From NCBI RefSeq assembly GCF_002197815.1, contig NZ_NIUB01000010.1:62001-126000 (forward strand): a DNA stretch of 64,000 bases, read 5' to 3'. This DNA comes from Pseudomonas oleovorans subsp. oleovorans. Lineage in GTDB: Bacteria > Pseudomonadota > Gammaproteobacteria > Pseudomonadales > Pseudomonadaceae. Positions 50,683-59,099 of the stretch are shown here, piece by piece (positions within the stretch are counted from its first letter, which is position 1; every line of letters begins with the position of its first letter). Position numbers and translations under genes: made by a program. The notes beneath the pieces are model-generated. The model was not told the DNA's origin, ran no database searches, and was given only the letters and a program-made list of their open reading frames with translations.

Positions 50683-51140
50683 ATCTCTGTTCGGTAAACG
50701 AAATTGGCGGTTGCATCTGCCGCGGTGCCATCGGCCTTCTTGATCGCGCTACGGCTTTCGTCCCAATTGATGGTGATGGTCACGAGGCCGGTAGCGTTGT
50801 CTCTTTCTATCCGGGCCTTGCCGTTGGGCAGTTTCGCGACAAGGGGAATCCATTCACTCAAGTCCTTATCCTTGCGAGTTGTCGTTGCCGTATAGGCGCT
50901 GGTAAGGGCGCTGAGGTTGTAGGCGCCAGCCTGGGCTGCTTTGCGATTTGCACGCATGCGATCAGTGATATCTGCTGCTAATATCGAAGCCTGAGAACGA
51001 TAATAGGCTCCCTGGTTGGCTTGGATGCTGGTCGCCTGCAGGCCGGCCAGGCCGAGCAGGCCAATGGAGAGCACTACGATCGCCACCAGCACTTCGATCA
51101 GGGTCGCGCCTATTTGCGCACGATGGGTCAATCCTGTCAT
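50679..51140 (-). CDS. pilV: minor type IV pilin PilV
   Basis: PilV is a minor pilin, the counterpart of GspI. The ATG at 51140 overlaps the fimU stop (ATGA), with AAGGTGA upstream; the longer frame to 51215 is fimU sequence. The 153-residue protein has the cleavage site IG/ATLIEVLVAIVVLSIGLLG with Glu5 and the conserved QANQGAYYRSQASILAADI stretch. In other bacteria it joins FimU, PilW and PilX to start pilus assembly. Confidence 0.9.
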   Translation of the reverse strand: MTGLTHRAQIGATLIEVLVAIVVLSIGLLGLAGLQATSIQANQGAYYRSQASILAADITDRMRANRKAAQAGAYNLSALTSAYTATTTRKDKDLSEWIPLVAKLPNGKARIERDNATGLVTITINWDESRSAIKKADGTAADATANFVYRTEI

Positions 51141-51601
51141 GAGCAGTTCACCTTGGTTGTGCTGGTTGTGCCAATAACGGAAACCTCTAGGCGGCGTTTC
51201 TGCTGGTCTATGCAAGTGCTGGCGTTGACGGAAAATACGGTAGCCGCCGCTGCCGAAGTCATACCGTTTGGCCTGAAGGTCAGGCCTGTATCAGGGCCTG
51301 CAACGGCCATGCTGGCCACGCCATCCCAGCTTTTGATAACAACATTGCCTGCCATGATGATCCAGCCGCCTGCCCAGTCGGTACCGTTCTGGCAGCCATT
51401 ACCGGCGGCGTTGCGACGACAGATGGTGATGTCCTTGCGCCGTTTCACCGCCTCGGAGCGCGCCAGTTGCAGCGCGCCTTGCAGCTTGCGGTTTTCCTGC
51501 AGGATGTTGCTGAAGGAGGGCGCGGCAATGCTTATCACGACTGCCAATACGGCAATCGTTACCATCAATTCGATCAAAGTGAAGCCTCGGGTAAGGCGCA
51601 T
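51137..51601 (-). CDS. fimU: minor type IV pilin FimU
   Basis: FimU is a GspH-like minor pilin. The start at 51601 gives a five-residue leader and [21 protein letters not shown], with Glu5; the longer frame to 51655 would put 18 residues before it. The GspH domain follows (LARSEAVKRRKDITICRR). The product is 154 residues. It lies 102 nt downstream of fimT, a gap with no convincing promoter. Confidence 0.88.
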   Translation of the reverse strand: MRLTRGFTLIELMVTIAVLAVVISIAAPSFSNILQENRKLQGALQLARSEAVKRRKDITICRRNAAGNGCQNGTDWAGGWIIMAGNVVIKSWDGVASMAVAGPDTGLTFRPNGMTSAAAATVFSVNASTCIDQQKRRLEVSVIGTTSTTKVNCS

Positions 51602-51703
51602 GGCGAGTCTCGCTGGTTTTCGGCCAGCAAATGATCGCAATTTGCAGTTTGCCAAGACAGGCGCAGAGGGATATCCGGTTGGTTCGTCCGGCTGAGTGGT
51701 CGT

Positions 51704-52222
51704 TCATTCGCAGCGGCCATCGTCAGGGGGAGATTCAAGTCTCGCTCTACCTGCGACGTTGATCACAATGGCGCGCTCTGCCGTGTTCTCGCGACACAGT
51801 GTGAAGGTACCGTTGAGGCTGTGAGTCATGCCGTTTGATTTGAAGGCGATATGGTTCTGGCTACGGAAGTTGGACCAGTGCCAGCTGTATGGTGGACTGA
51901 TCTGCACGGTGCGCAAGATCGTTTCACCGTCATCCAGGCGTCCGTTCTGGTTGCTATCAACGAAGATCACCAGTTGGCCCCGCCAGCGCTTGCTGCTGCA
52001 TTTCTCGATGTCATCGCACAGGCTGATCGTGGTGCGTCTGCTAACCGCCTCGCCGCGGGAGAAGTACAGAGCGGCAAGCATTTCATCTATATGGATGTTC
52101 TGCCGAGTTCGTTGCAAATGGCTGGTGAAGCCTGGTAGAGCAACGGCCATGAGTATGCTCAGAATGGTCAGGGCCACTAGCAATTCGACCAGACTGTAGG
52201 CGTTATGTTTATCTCGATTCAT
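51704..52222 (-). CDS. fimT: FimT-like pseudopilin with an unusual cleavage site
   Basis: FimT is a GspH-domain pseudopilin; relatives in Legionella and others bind DNA in natural transformation. The 172-residue protein has leader MNRDKHNA then YSLVELLVALTILSILM. The residue before the cleavage point is Ala, where prepilins nearly always have Gly; Glu5 is present. The GspH stretch is LYFSRGEAVSRRTTISLC, and four Cys occur in the C-terminal domain. It heads the minus-strand cluster and is divergent from thiO. Confidence 0.87.
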   Translation of the reverse strand: MNRDKHNAYSLVELLVALTILSILMAVALPGFTSHLQRTRQNIHIDEMLAALYFSRGEAVSRRTTISLCDDIEKCSSKRWRGQLVIFVDSNQNGRLDDGETILRTVQISPPYSWHWSNFRSQNHIAFKSNGMTHSLNGTFTLCRENTAERAIVINVAGRARLESPPDDGRCE

Positions 52223-52329
52223 TCTTCAAGTCCCTTTGCACGTATGATTGACGGCCTCCTAGCCTACCTTTTCTGTTTAGTCTGCGAGGCTTGGCTGTCA
52301 AGGCCGGTCATACACTTGTGAGGCGTGTT

Positions 52330-53427
52330 GTGGTGGTGGATGTGATCCTTGTTGGCGGCGGCGCTATTGGGCTTTTGTCGGTTTATGAACTTGCGCTGGC
52401 CGGCAAGCGGGTGAGACTCGTGGAGCGCGGCCAAGCCGGTGCCGAATCCTCCTGGGCCGGCGGCGGTATCGTTTCGCCGCTCTACCCCTGGCGCTACAGC
52501 GCGGCGGTGACGGCGTTGGCGCATTGGTCGCAGGATTTCTATCCGGGTTTTGCGCAGCAGTTGCTGGAAGACACCGGCGTCGATCCCGAGGTGCATGTCA
52601 CCGGGCTGTACTGGCTTGATCTGGATGACGAGGCCGAGGCGCTGGCCTGGGCTGTACGCGAGGGCCGTGCGCTGTTTCCGGTGGATATCGCTGAGGCTTA
52701 TCAGCAGGTGCCTGTTCTGGGTGGCGGTTTCCAGCGCGCCATTCATATGCCGGGCGTGGCCAATGTGCGTAATCCCCGATTGGTCAAAGCGCTGCGGGCG
52801 GCTTTGGCGGCCATGCCTAACGTCGAGCTGCGTGAGCATTGTCCGGTTACCGGCTTTATTAAGGAGGGCGAGCGGATCTGCGGTGTGACCACGGCTGCTG
52901 GCGAGATTCGTGCCGAGCGCGTGGTTTTGGCTGCTGGCGCCTGGAGTGGTGAGTTGCTCAAGACGCTTGGGCTGGAGTTGCCGGTCGAGCCAGTGAAAGG
53001 GCAGATGATTCTCTACAAATGCGCCGAGGATTTTCTGCCAAGCATGGTGTTGGCCAAGGGGCGTTATGCGATTCCGCGGCGTGATGGCCATATCCTGATT
53101 GGCAGCACGCTGGAATACGCCGGATTCGACAAGACGCCGACCGATAATGCGCTGGCAAGCCTCAAGGCGTCGGCCGAGGAGCTGTTGCCAGCGCTCAAGG
53201 GGGCTGAGGTGGTGGCGCATTGGGCCGGCTTGCGGCCCGGCTCGCCGGAAGGCATTCCCTTTATCGGCGAGGTGCCTGGGCACCCGGGCCTATGGCTGAA
53301 CTGTGGGCACTTCCGTAATGGGCTGGTGCTGGCGCCGGCATCCTGCCAGTTGCTGGCTGATCTGATGCTCGGGCGTGAGCCGATCATCGATCCGGCACCT
53401 TATGCGCCGGCGGGGCGGTTGCAGTAG
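52330..53427 (+). CDS. thiO: glycine oxidase ThiO / FAD-dependent D-amino-acid oxidase family
   Basis: ThiO oxidises glycine to the imine used for the thiazole of thiamine. The protein has the FAD-binding VILVGGGAIGLLSVYELA near the N terminus, ESSWAGGGIVSPLYPWRY, and WAGLRPGSPEGIPFIG in the C-terminal part. I chose GTG 52330, with GTGAGG 6 nt upstream, giving 365 residues; a TTG at 52291 is the longest option. The same gene stands between fimT and pilR in P. aeruginosa from memory. Substrate preference is not proved by sequence. Confidence 0.86.
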   Translation: MVVDVILVGGGAIGLLSVYELALAGKRVRLVERGQAGAESSWAGGGIVSPLYPWRYSAAVTALAHWSQDFYPGFAQQLLEDTGVDPEVHVTGLYWLDLDDEAEALAWAVREGRALFPVDIAEAYQQVPVLGGGFQRAIHMPGVANVRNPRLVKALRAALAAMPNVELREHCPVTGFIKEGERICGVTTAAGEIRAERVVLAAGAWSGELLKTLGLELPVEPVKGQMILYKCAEDFLPSMVLAKGRYAIPRRDGHILIGSTLEYAGFDKTPTDNALASLKASAEELLPALKGAEVVAHWAGLRPGSPEGIPFIGEVPGHPGLWLNCGHFRNGLVLAPASCQLLADLMLGREPIIDPAPYAPAGRLQ

Positions 53428-53459
53428 TGGCTCGTCAACTGTGACGCAGGCTGTCTTGA

Positions 53460-53481
53460 TCGCCGGCAAGCCGGCTCCTAC
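53460..53481 (-). repeat. solitary REP unit
   Basis: TCGCCGGCAAGCCGGCTCCTAC is one REP hairpin, minus orientation, between thiO and pilR. Confidence 0.72.
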
Positions 53482-53500
53482 ACAAGCGTGATCTCGGGAT

Positions 53501-54839
53501 TCAGTCGATACCCAGCTTCTTCAGGCGATAGCGCATCGAGCGGAAGGTCAGGCCCAGGCGTTGCGCCGCCGCCGTGCGGTTCCAGCGGGTTTCTTCCAGT
53601 GCCTGCATGATCAGTTTGCGTTCGATGTCCTCGAGGTAGTCCTCGAGGTTGTCGATCTGCGCCAGGCTGGTTTCGCCGCCTTCGTTGCCAGGGCTGCTGG
53701 CATCGGCCAGGCGCAGGTCGCTGGGCGTGATCTGATCGTCTTCGCAGAGGGTGTAGGCGCGTTCGAGCATGTTTTCCAGCTCGCGCACGTTGCCGGGGAA
53801 GCGGTAATTCTTCAGTTTTTCCAGTGCGTCGGGGTGCAACTTGGCGGCGGCCAGGCCGGTGCCATCGGCCAGGCGCGCGAGCATCACGTCAGCCAATTGG
53901 GCTATATCTTCGCGCCGCTCGCGCAGCGGCGGGACGCGCAGTTCGATGACGTTGAGGCGGTAGTAGAGATCCTGACGGAAGCGGCCAGCAGCGACTTCGG
54001 CGGCAAGGTCCTTGTGGGTGGCGCAGAGAATGCGCACATCGACAACTACTTCTTGCTGGCCGCCGACTGCGCGCACGGCTTTTTCCTGAATCGCACGCAG
54101 CAGTTTCACCTGCATGGGCAGCGGCAGGTCGGCGACCTCGTCGAGGAACAGGGTGCCGCCATTGGCCGCCTGGAACAGCCCCTGCTTGTCTTCGATGGCG
54201 CCGGTGAAGCTGCCTTTCTTGTGGCCGAAGAACTCGCTCTCCATCAGCTCCGAGGGAATAGCGCCGCAGTTGACCGGTACGAACGGCTGCTCGGCGCGCG
54301 GCCCCTGCTCGTGAATCAGGCGCGCTACCAGTTCCTTGCCGCTGCCCGACTCTCCGCTGATATAGACCGGCGCCTGGCTGCGCGAGAGTTTCTGGATCTG
54401 CTTGCGCAGCGATTTCATCGGTGGCGAGTCGCCGAGCAGGCGGCTGTCGACCGGGGTTTCCTCGCCTTCGGGGGAGCGAATGCGCAGGGCGGTGGCGACC
54501 AGTTCGCGCAGGCGACCGAGGTCCACCGGTTTGGTGAGAAAGTCGAAGGCGCCGGCTTTGAGCGAGTTGATCGCGGTGTCCAGGCTGCCGTAGGCGGTGA
54601 TCATCGCCACGGGTACCTGTGGATGACGTTGTTGAATGTGCTGCACCAGATCCAGGCCGGTGCCATCGGGCAGGCGCATATCGGTCAGGCACAGATCGAA
54701 TGGCTCGCGCGCCAGCCATTCACGCGCTTCCTTGACGTTGCGCGCTGCGGGTGTCCAGCTTCATGCGTCCGAGGGTGATTTCCAGCAGCTCACGGATATC
54801 GGGTTCGTCGTCGACGATCAGGGCTCTCTGACGGTTCAT
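53501..54839 (-). pseudogene. pilR: pilR, NtrC-type response regulator, broken by a 2-nt deletion
   Basis: PilR activates sigma-54-dependent pilA transcription. From ATG 54839 the frame reads MNRQRALIVDDEPDIRELLE and stops after 39 codons at 54720. The rest of the receiver, the AAA+ domain (ISGESGSGKELVARL, ESEFFGHKKGSFTGAIEDKQ, GTLFLDEVADLP) and the HTH (NRTAAAQRLGLTFRSMRYRL) are intact in another frame. Restoring two bases in the GCGCGC tract at 54740-54745 joins the frames and puts the phosphoacceptor at Asp54 in LCLTDMRLPDG. The first ATG in the second frame is 54679, just after that Asp. Real mutation or assembly error cannot be told apart here. Confidence 0.88.
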
Positions 54840-54841
54840 GT

Positions 54842-56434
54842 TCAGCTCAGTTTGCGCGGATGGGCGAAGGTGATGCGAAAGCAACTGCCGCCACCTTCAC
54901 GAGGTTTATAGTCGAGGCGAGCCTGGTTGCTCTCGCACAGCTCGCGCGAGATGTACAAGCCAAGGCCGGTGCCCTTGTTTTCCGTGGTGTAGAAGGGCTC
55001 GAAGATGTGCGGTTCCTGCTCGGGCGGCACGCCGGGGCCGTCGTCGAGAATCTGCAGTACCGGCAGGTCGCTTTCCGCATCGCGGAACAGGCGCAGCCAG
55101 ACCTGGCCGAGCCGGTGCTTCTGGGCGCTGTAGCGCAGGCCGTTTTGTACCAGATTGGTCAGTACCTGGTTCAACTGGTGTGGATCCATGCGCGTCTGCA
55201 GGCTACCGCCCTGGGTTTCCAGATGGAGCTGCCGGTCGGCCGGTGCCGAGCTGCGAAATTCGCTGGCGAAGCGGTGTAGCCAGTATTTCAGGTCGAGCAG
55301 TTGCGGTTCGGCCTGGCGCCGGCGCGAGAGCTGCAGGACGTTCTCGATCACCAGGTTCATGCGTTTGGAGTGATCCTGAATGATCTGCGCCAGGCGCTGA
55401 TCCGGGCCTTGCAGGTCTTCCGATTCCTGCAACAACTGCGCGGCATGGCTGATGGCGCCGAGCGGGTTGCGAATTTCGTGGGCGATGCCGGCGGTCAGGC
55501 GGCCGAGCGAGGCCAGCTTGAGCTGTTGCGCCTGCTGGGCGATCTGCGAGATGTCGTCGAGAAACACCAGGGTGTGCTGCTGGTCACCGCGTTGCAGGGA
55601 GATGAAGCTTGGCTGCAGTACCGGGCCATCGACCTGCGCCTGCAGGCTTTCCGGCCGCAGCGTCGGGTTGTGCAGCCACTGCTGCAGGCGTTTGACCAGC
55701 TCGGGGCAGTGTGGGTCGATGATCTTGCCGGTCAGTTCGCCACGGCCCAGTAGCTGCGTTGCCCCCTGATTGGCCAGCAGCACGCGGTGTTGGGTGTCGA
55801 GCACCAGGATGCCGGTGCGCATGCGTTGCAGGATCTGCGCATTGAGCTCTTCGAGGTTGGCTACGTCGGCTGCACGCTTTTCGGCCAGGGTTTCACTGAT
55901 CTGCAGGCGTCGGGTGATGCCCTGGATGAATAACGCGCCAGCGAAACACAGCGCGCCGAGGGCGCCAGCCTGCACGTATTGGGCGGCGGCAGCAGGGTGG
56001 CTGAGACTGAGGTAGAAGGTCAGGTAGATCAGCGCTATCGCGGCGATGGCGGCGATCAACAGGCCAACGCGGCCGCGCAGCAGAATGTTGGCGATCGCTA
56101 CGGCGACCACCAGCAGGTTACCGATACCGCTGGGCGTGCCGCCCGCTGCATAGAACAGGGCCGAGAGAAAGATCACATCGACCAGCGCCAGGCTGAACAG
56201 CTGCATCAGGTGCTTGGGTTTCTGCACCAGTACGGCGATGAAGATGTTGAGGATCAGGTAAACCCAGCTGCCGGTGCGAAACAGCTCGATATGCACGACA
56301 TCCAGCAACTGCTCGTCGAGGTTGCTGGAGATCAGCAGGATCAGCGCCAGGCCGATGGTCAGGCGATAGAAGTGATAGAGCCTGAGGATGCGCTGCCCTT
56401 GTGTGCTGTTCTGTACGCTGGTGTCAGCGGTCAC
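54842..56434 (-). CDS. pilS: PilS sensor histidine kinase of the pilus two-component system
   Basis: PilS is the membrane kinase that senses pilin and controls PilR. The 530-residue protein has about six N-terminal membrane segments (about 20-185), a PAS-like domain around TGILVLDTQHRVLLANQGA, the His in LTAGIAHEIRNPLGAISHA, and ATPase motifs NLVQNGLRY, LDDGPGVPPE and GTGLGLYISRELC. It ends 2 nt before the pilR start. Its start overlaps the small gene upstream by 11 nt. Confidence 0.95.
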   Translation of the reverse strand: MTADTSVQNSTQGQRILRLYHFYRLTIGLALILLISSNLDEQLLDVVHIELFRTGSWVYLILNIFIAVLVQKPKHLMQLFSLALVDVIFLSALFYAAGGTPSGIGNLLVVAVAIANILLRGRVGLLIAAIAAIALIYLTFYLSLSHPAAAAQYVQAGALGALCFAGALFIQGITRRLQISETLAEKRAADVANLEELNAQILQRMRTGILVLDTQHRVLLANQGATQLLGRGELTGKIIDPHCPELVKRLQQWLHNPTLRPESLQAQVDGPVLQPSFISLQRGDQQHTLVFLDDISQIAQQAQQLKLASLGRLTAGIAHEIRNPLGAISHAAQLLQESEDLQGPDQRLAQIIQDHSKRMNLVIENVLQLSRRRQAEPQLLDLKYWLHRFASEFRSSAPADRQLHLETQGGSLQTRMDPHQLNQVLTNLVQNGLRYSAQKHRLGQVWLRLFRDAESDLPVLQILDDGPGVPPEQEPHIFEPFYTTENKGTGLGLYISRELCESNQARLDYKPREGGGSCFRITFAHPRKLS

Positions 56435-56666
56435 CGGTGTGCGGGCCTTGTTCGAGGTGGGCCTGGCTGCAGTACCACTGCTGATCCTGGCTCAGCGCCT
56501 GGGCCTTGGGGATGTGCACGCCACAGTGCGCGCAGCGAACCATGGGCGCTGGTTCATCTTCGCGCTGCGCTTGGCTGGGGCGCTTGGGGGCGCTTATATA
56601 GCGGCGCCAAACCCAGATCGCGGCGAAAATGATGGCGATCCAGAACAGCAAGCGAAACAGACCCAT
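56424..56666 (-). CDS. PP0621-family small membrane protein
   Basis: The 80-residue protein has one N-terminal membrane segment (LFRLLFWIAIIFAAIWVW), a basic linker, and a small C-terminal domain with CAHCG and YCSQAHL, a potential zinc site with two Cys, a third Cys and a His. It matches, from memory, a conserved Pseudomonas family of unknown function that lies directly upstream of pilS. The 3' end overlaps pilS, so the two are probably co-translated. Confidence 0.85.
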   Translation of the reverse strand: MGLFRLLFWIAIIFAAIWVWRRYISAPKRPSQAQREDEPAPMVRCAHCGVHIPKAQALSQDQQWYCSQAHLEQGPHTGDR

Positions 56667-56784
56667 GGTGCACTCTTTTGTTTGGTTGAGGGTGGCAGTT
56701 TAGCCAAGGTGAAGTCCGCGGCACAGGGGGGGCGGTGGCAAGCTGTGCGCTGTTTCCGGGGCAATAAAAAGGGAGGCCGAAGCC

Positions 56785-56960
56785 TAATGCCAGTCAGTTA
56801 AGGCTGTACGCGTTTGGCTCCCCTCTCCCGTTTACGGGAGAGGGGCTGGGGGAGAGGGCCGAAATACCGCGAAACGGCCATTTACCCCTCTCCGAACATG
56901 GCTCGCCAGAGGGGCGAGGAGACTCATCGTAGGCAGTCAGCGCTTAACTGATCAGCATTA
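56785..56960. mobile_element. IS4-like MITE inserted in the bamD terminator
   Basis: The 176-bp non-coding element begins TAATGCCAGTCAGTTAAG and ends with the imperfect reverse complement (TAATGCTGATCAGTTAAG read on the minus strand), 15 of 18 matching. It is flanked by direct copies of GGCCGAAGCC (56775-56784 and 56961-56970; 12 bp if the bordering A and T are counted). The interior carries the dyad CCCTCTCCCG-TTTA-CGGGAGAGGG. The ends resemble, from memory, IS4-type insertion sequences, which give duplications of about this size. No transposase is present. The element fills most of the 327-nt gap between bamD and the small gene. Confidence 0.8.
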
Positions 56961-56993
56961 GGCCGAAGCCTCCCTTGTTCAATCACGCATCGC

Positions 56994-57986
56994 TCAGTCG
57001 AACAGACCGAAGGTCAGGTAGCTCCAGATCGAACGCTTCTTGGCGGTTTCGCCGGTCTTGGCGTCCTGCTGCAGTTCGCGCGGTATCTGCTGCTCGGCTT
57101 CCTCGTACTGACGAACCACGTCCTGGCTGGCGCGGGTTTCGCCCGGCGGCAGCGGCGTGTCGGTTTCGATCAGGCCCAGGGTGGCCTTGGCCAGCCAGGA
57201 GCGGTTGTCGGCTTCCTCTTCGAGCGGTACGAACTGGCCGCTTGCCAGGCTCGGATGGTCAGGGTAGTTGAGCTTGAGGGTTTCCAGGCTGGTGGCAGCC
57301 AGGTCGTCCAGGGACAGACGCTGATAAGCCTCGGTCATGATTGCCAGGCCGTCACCGACCGACGGGGTTTCCTGGAAGTTCTCCACCACGTAGCGACCAC
57401 GGTTGGCGGCGGCGACGTAGGCCTGGCGGGTCAGGTAATAGTGGCCAACGTGCACTTCGTAGGCGGCCAGCAGGTTGCGCAGGTAGATCATGCGCTGCTT
57501 GGCGTCCGGGGCGTAGCGGCTGGTCGGGTAGCGGCTGGTGAGCTGGGCGAACTCGTTGTAGGAGTCGCGCGCGGCGCCGGGGTCGCGCTTGGTCATGTCC
57601 AGCGGCAGGAAGCGCGCCAGCAGGCCACGGTCCTGGTCGAAGGAGGCCAGGCCCTTGAGGTAGTAGGCGTAGTCGACGTTGGCGTGCTGCGGGTGCAGGC
57701 GAATGAAGCGCTCGGCGGATGACTTGGCGGCCTCCGGCTCGGCATTCTTGTAGTAGGCGTAGATCAGCTCCAGCTGCGCCTGCTCGGCGTAGCGTCCGAA
57801 CGGATAGCGCGACTCCAGCGCCTTCAGTTTGGCGATGGCCTGGGTGTAGCTGCGGTTGTCCAGGTCGGCCTGGGCCTGCTGGTACAGCTCCACCTCGCTG
57901 AGGTTTTCATCGACCTCCGGCTGCTTGGAGGAGCAGGCGGCGGTAAGGGCGAGGATGGCGATCAGCAGCAGGTGTTTCACTTGCAT
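56994..57986 (-). CDS. bamD: outer-membrane assembly lipoprotein BamD
   Basis: BamD (ComL) is the essential lipoprotein partner of BamA in beta-barrel assembly. The signal peptide ends in the lipobox LTAAC, so Cys18 is the lipidated residue. TPR repeats follow ([46 protein letters not shown]). The product is 330 residues; the extra C-terminal tail rich in charged residues is a feature of Pseudomonas. It is divergent from rluD. Its terminator has been split by the MITE. Confidence 0.96.
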   Translation of the reverse strand: MQVKHLLLIAILALTAACSSKQPEVDENLSEVELYQQAQADLDNRSYTQAIAKLKALESRYPFGRYAEQAQLELIYAYYKNAEPEAAKSSAERFIRLHPQHANVDYAYYLKGLASFDQDRGLLARFLPLDMTKRDPGAARDSYNEFAQLTSRYPTSRYAPDAKQRMIYLRNLLAAYEVHVGHYYLTRQAYVAAANRGRYVVENFQETPSVGDGLAIMTEAYQRLSLDDLAATSLETLKLNYPDHPSLASGQFVPLEEEADNRSWLAKATLGLIETDTPLPPGETRASQDVVRQYEEAEQQIPRELQQDAKTGETAKKRSIWSYLTFGLFD

Positions 57987-58124
57987 GGCGGCTTGCGTCC
58001 CTGTGACGGCCGCGCGGCCGTCCTGTTATGATGAGCGCCCCCGGAAAACCCTGGGGCAAAGACGCCGTATTTAACCACAAGCCTGTCGCCGAAACCAAAG
58101 GCCAGGCTCCCGCCGTTGCCGAAG

Positions 58125-59099
58125 ATGACTTCTATAAACAAGCAGCTGATTCAACTCCAGGCCATCGTCCCCTTTGAACAGGGCGGTCAACGCCTCGACC
58201 AGGTGGCTGCGCAGCTGTTTGGCGAGTACTCCCGTTCGCGCCTTTCTACCTGGATCAAGGAAGGTCGCCTGACCGTCGATGGCACCGTGGCACGCCCGCG
58301 CGACACCGTGCATGCCGGCTCGACCCTGGTGCTCGATGCCGAGCAGGAAGCGCAGGGCGAGTGGGTCGCACAGGACATCGAACTGAACATCGTCTACGAA
58401 GACGAACACCTGCTGGTGATCGACAAGCCAGCGGGGCTGGTGGTGCATCCGGCTGCCGGGCATGCCGACGGCACCCTGCTCAACGCGTTGCTGCACCACG
58501 TACCGGATATCGTCAATGTGCCGCGTGCCGGTATCGTCCATCGTCTGGACAAGGACACCACCGGCCTGATGGTGGTGGCCAAGACCCTGCAGGCGCAGAC
58601 CAACCTGGTCGAGCAACTGCAGAAGCGTACCGTCAGCCGCATCTATGAATGCATCTGCATCGGCATGATCACCGCCGGCGGCACCATCGATGCGCCGATT
58701 GGCCGCAGCTCTAGCCAGCGCCAGCGCATGGCGGTGACCGATGGCGGCAAGCCGGCGATCAGTCACTACCGCGTGCTCGAGCGCTACCGTTCGCACACTC
58801 ATGTTCGGGTCAAGCTGGAAACCGGGCGCACGCACCAGATTCGTGTGCACATGAGCCATGTTGGCTATCCGCTGGTGGGCGATCCGGTCTATGCCGGGCG
58901 TTTCCGCATTCCGCCAGCCGCCAGCCCGACCCTGGTGCAGAGTCTCAAGGAATTCCCGCGTCAGGCCCTGCATGCGCGCTTCCTCGAGTTGGATCACCCG
59001 GCTACCGGCAAGCGCATGAAGTGGGAATCGGCGCTGCCGGATGATCTGGTCTGGCTGCTGACCCTGTTGCGTCAGGATCGCGAGGCCTTCGTCGGGTGA
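58125..59099 (+). CDS. rluD: 23S rRNA pseudouridine synthase
   Basis: RluD makes pseudouridines in helix 69 of 23S rRNA. The 324-residue protein has an S4-like N-terminal domain (QRLDQVAAQLFGEYSRSRL) and the catalytic Asp in GIVHRLDKDTTGLMVVAK, then RTHQIRVHMSHVGYPLVGD. I chose ATG 58125 (MTSINKQLI); TTG 58116 is three codons upstream. The end overlaps pgeF by 4 nt. Confidence 0.95.
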   Translation: MTSINKQLIQLQAIVPFEQGGQRLDQVAAQLFGEYSRSRLSTWIKEGRLTVDGTVARPRDTVHAGSTLVLDAEQEAQGEWVAQDIELNIVYEDEHLLVIDKPAGLVVHPAAGHADGTLLNALLHHVPDIVNVPRAGIVHRLDKDTTGLMVVAKTLQAQTNLVEQLQKRTVSRIYECICIGMITAGGTIDAPIGRSSSQRQRMAVTDGGKPAISHYRVLERYRSHTHVRVKLETGRTHQIRVHMSHVGYPLVGDPVYAGRFRIPPAASPTLVQSLKEFPRQALHARFLELDHPATGKRMKWESALPDDLVWLLTLLRQDREAFVG

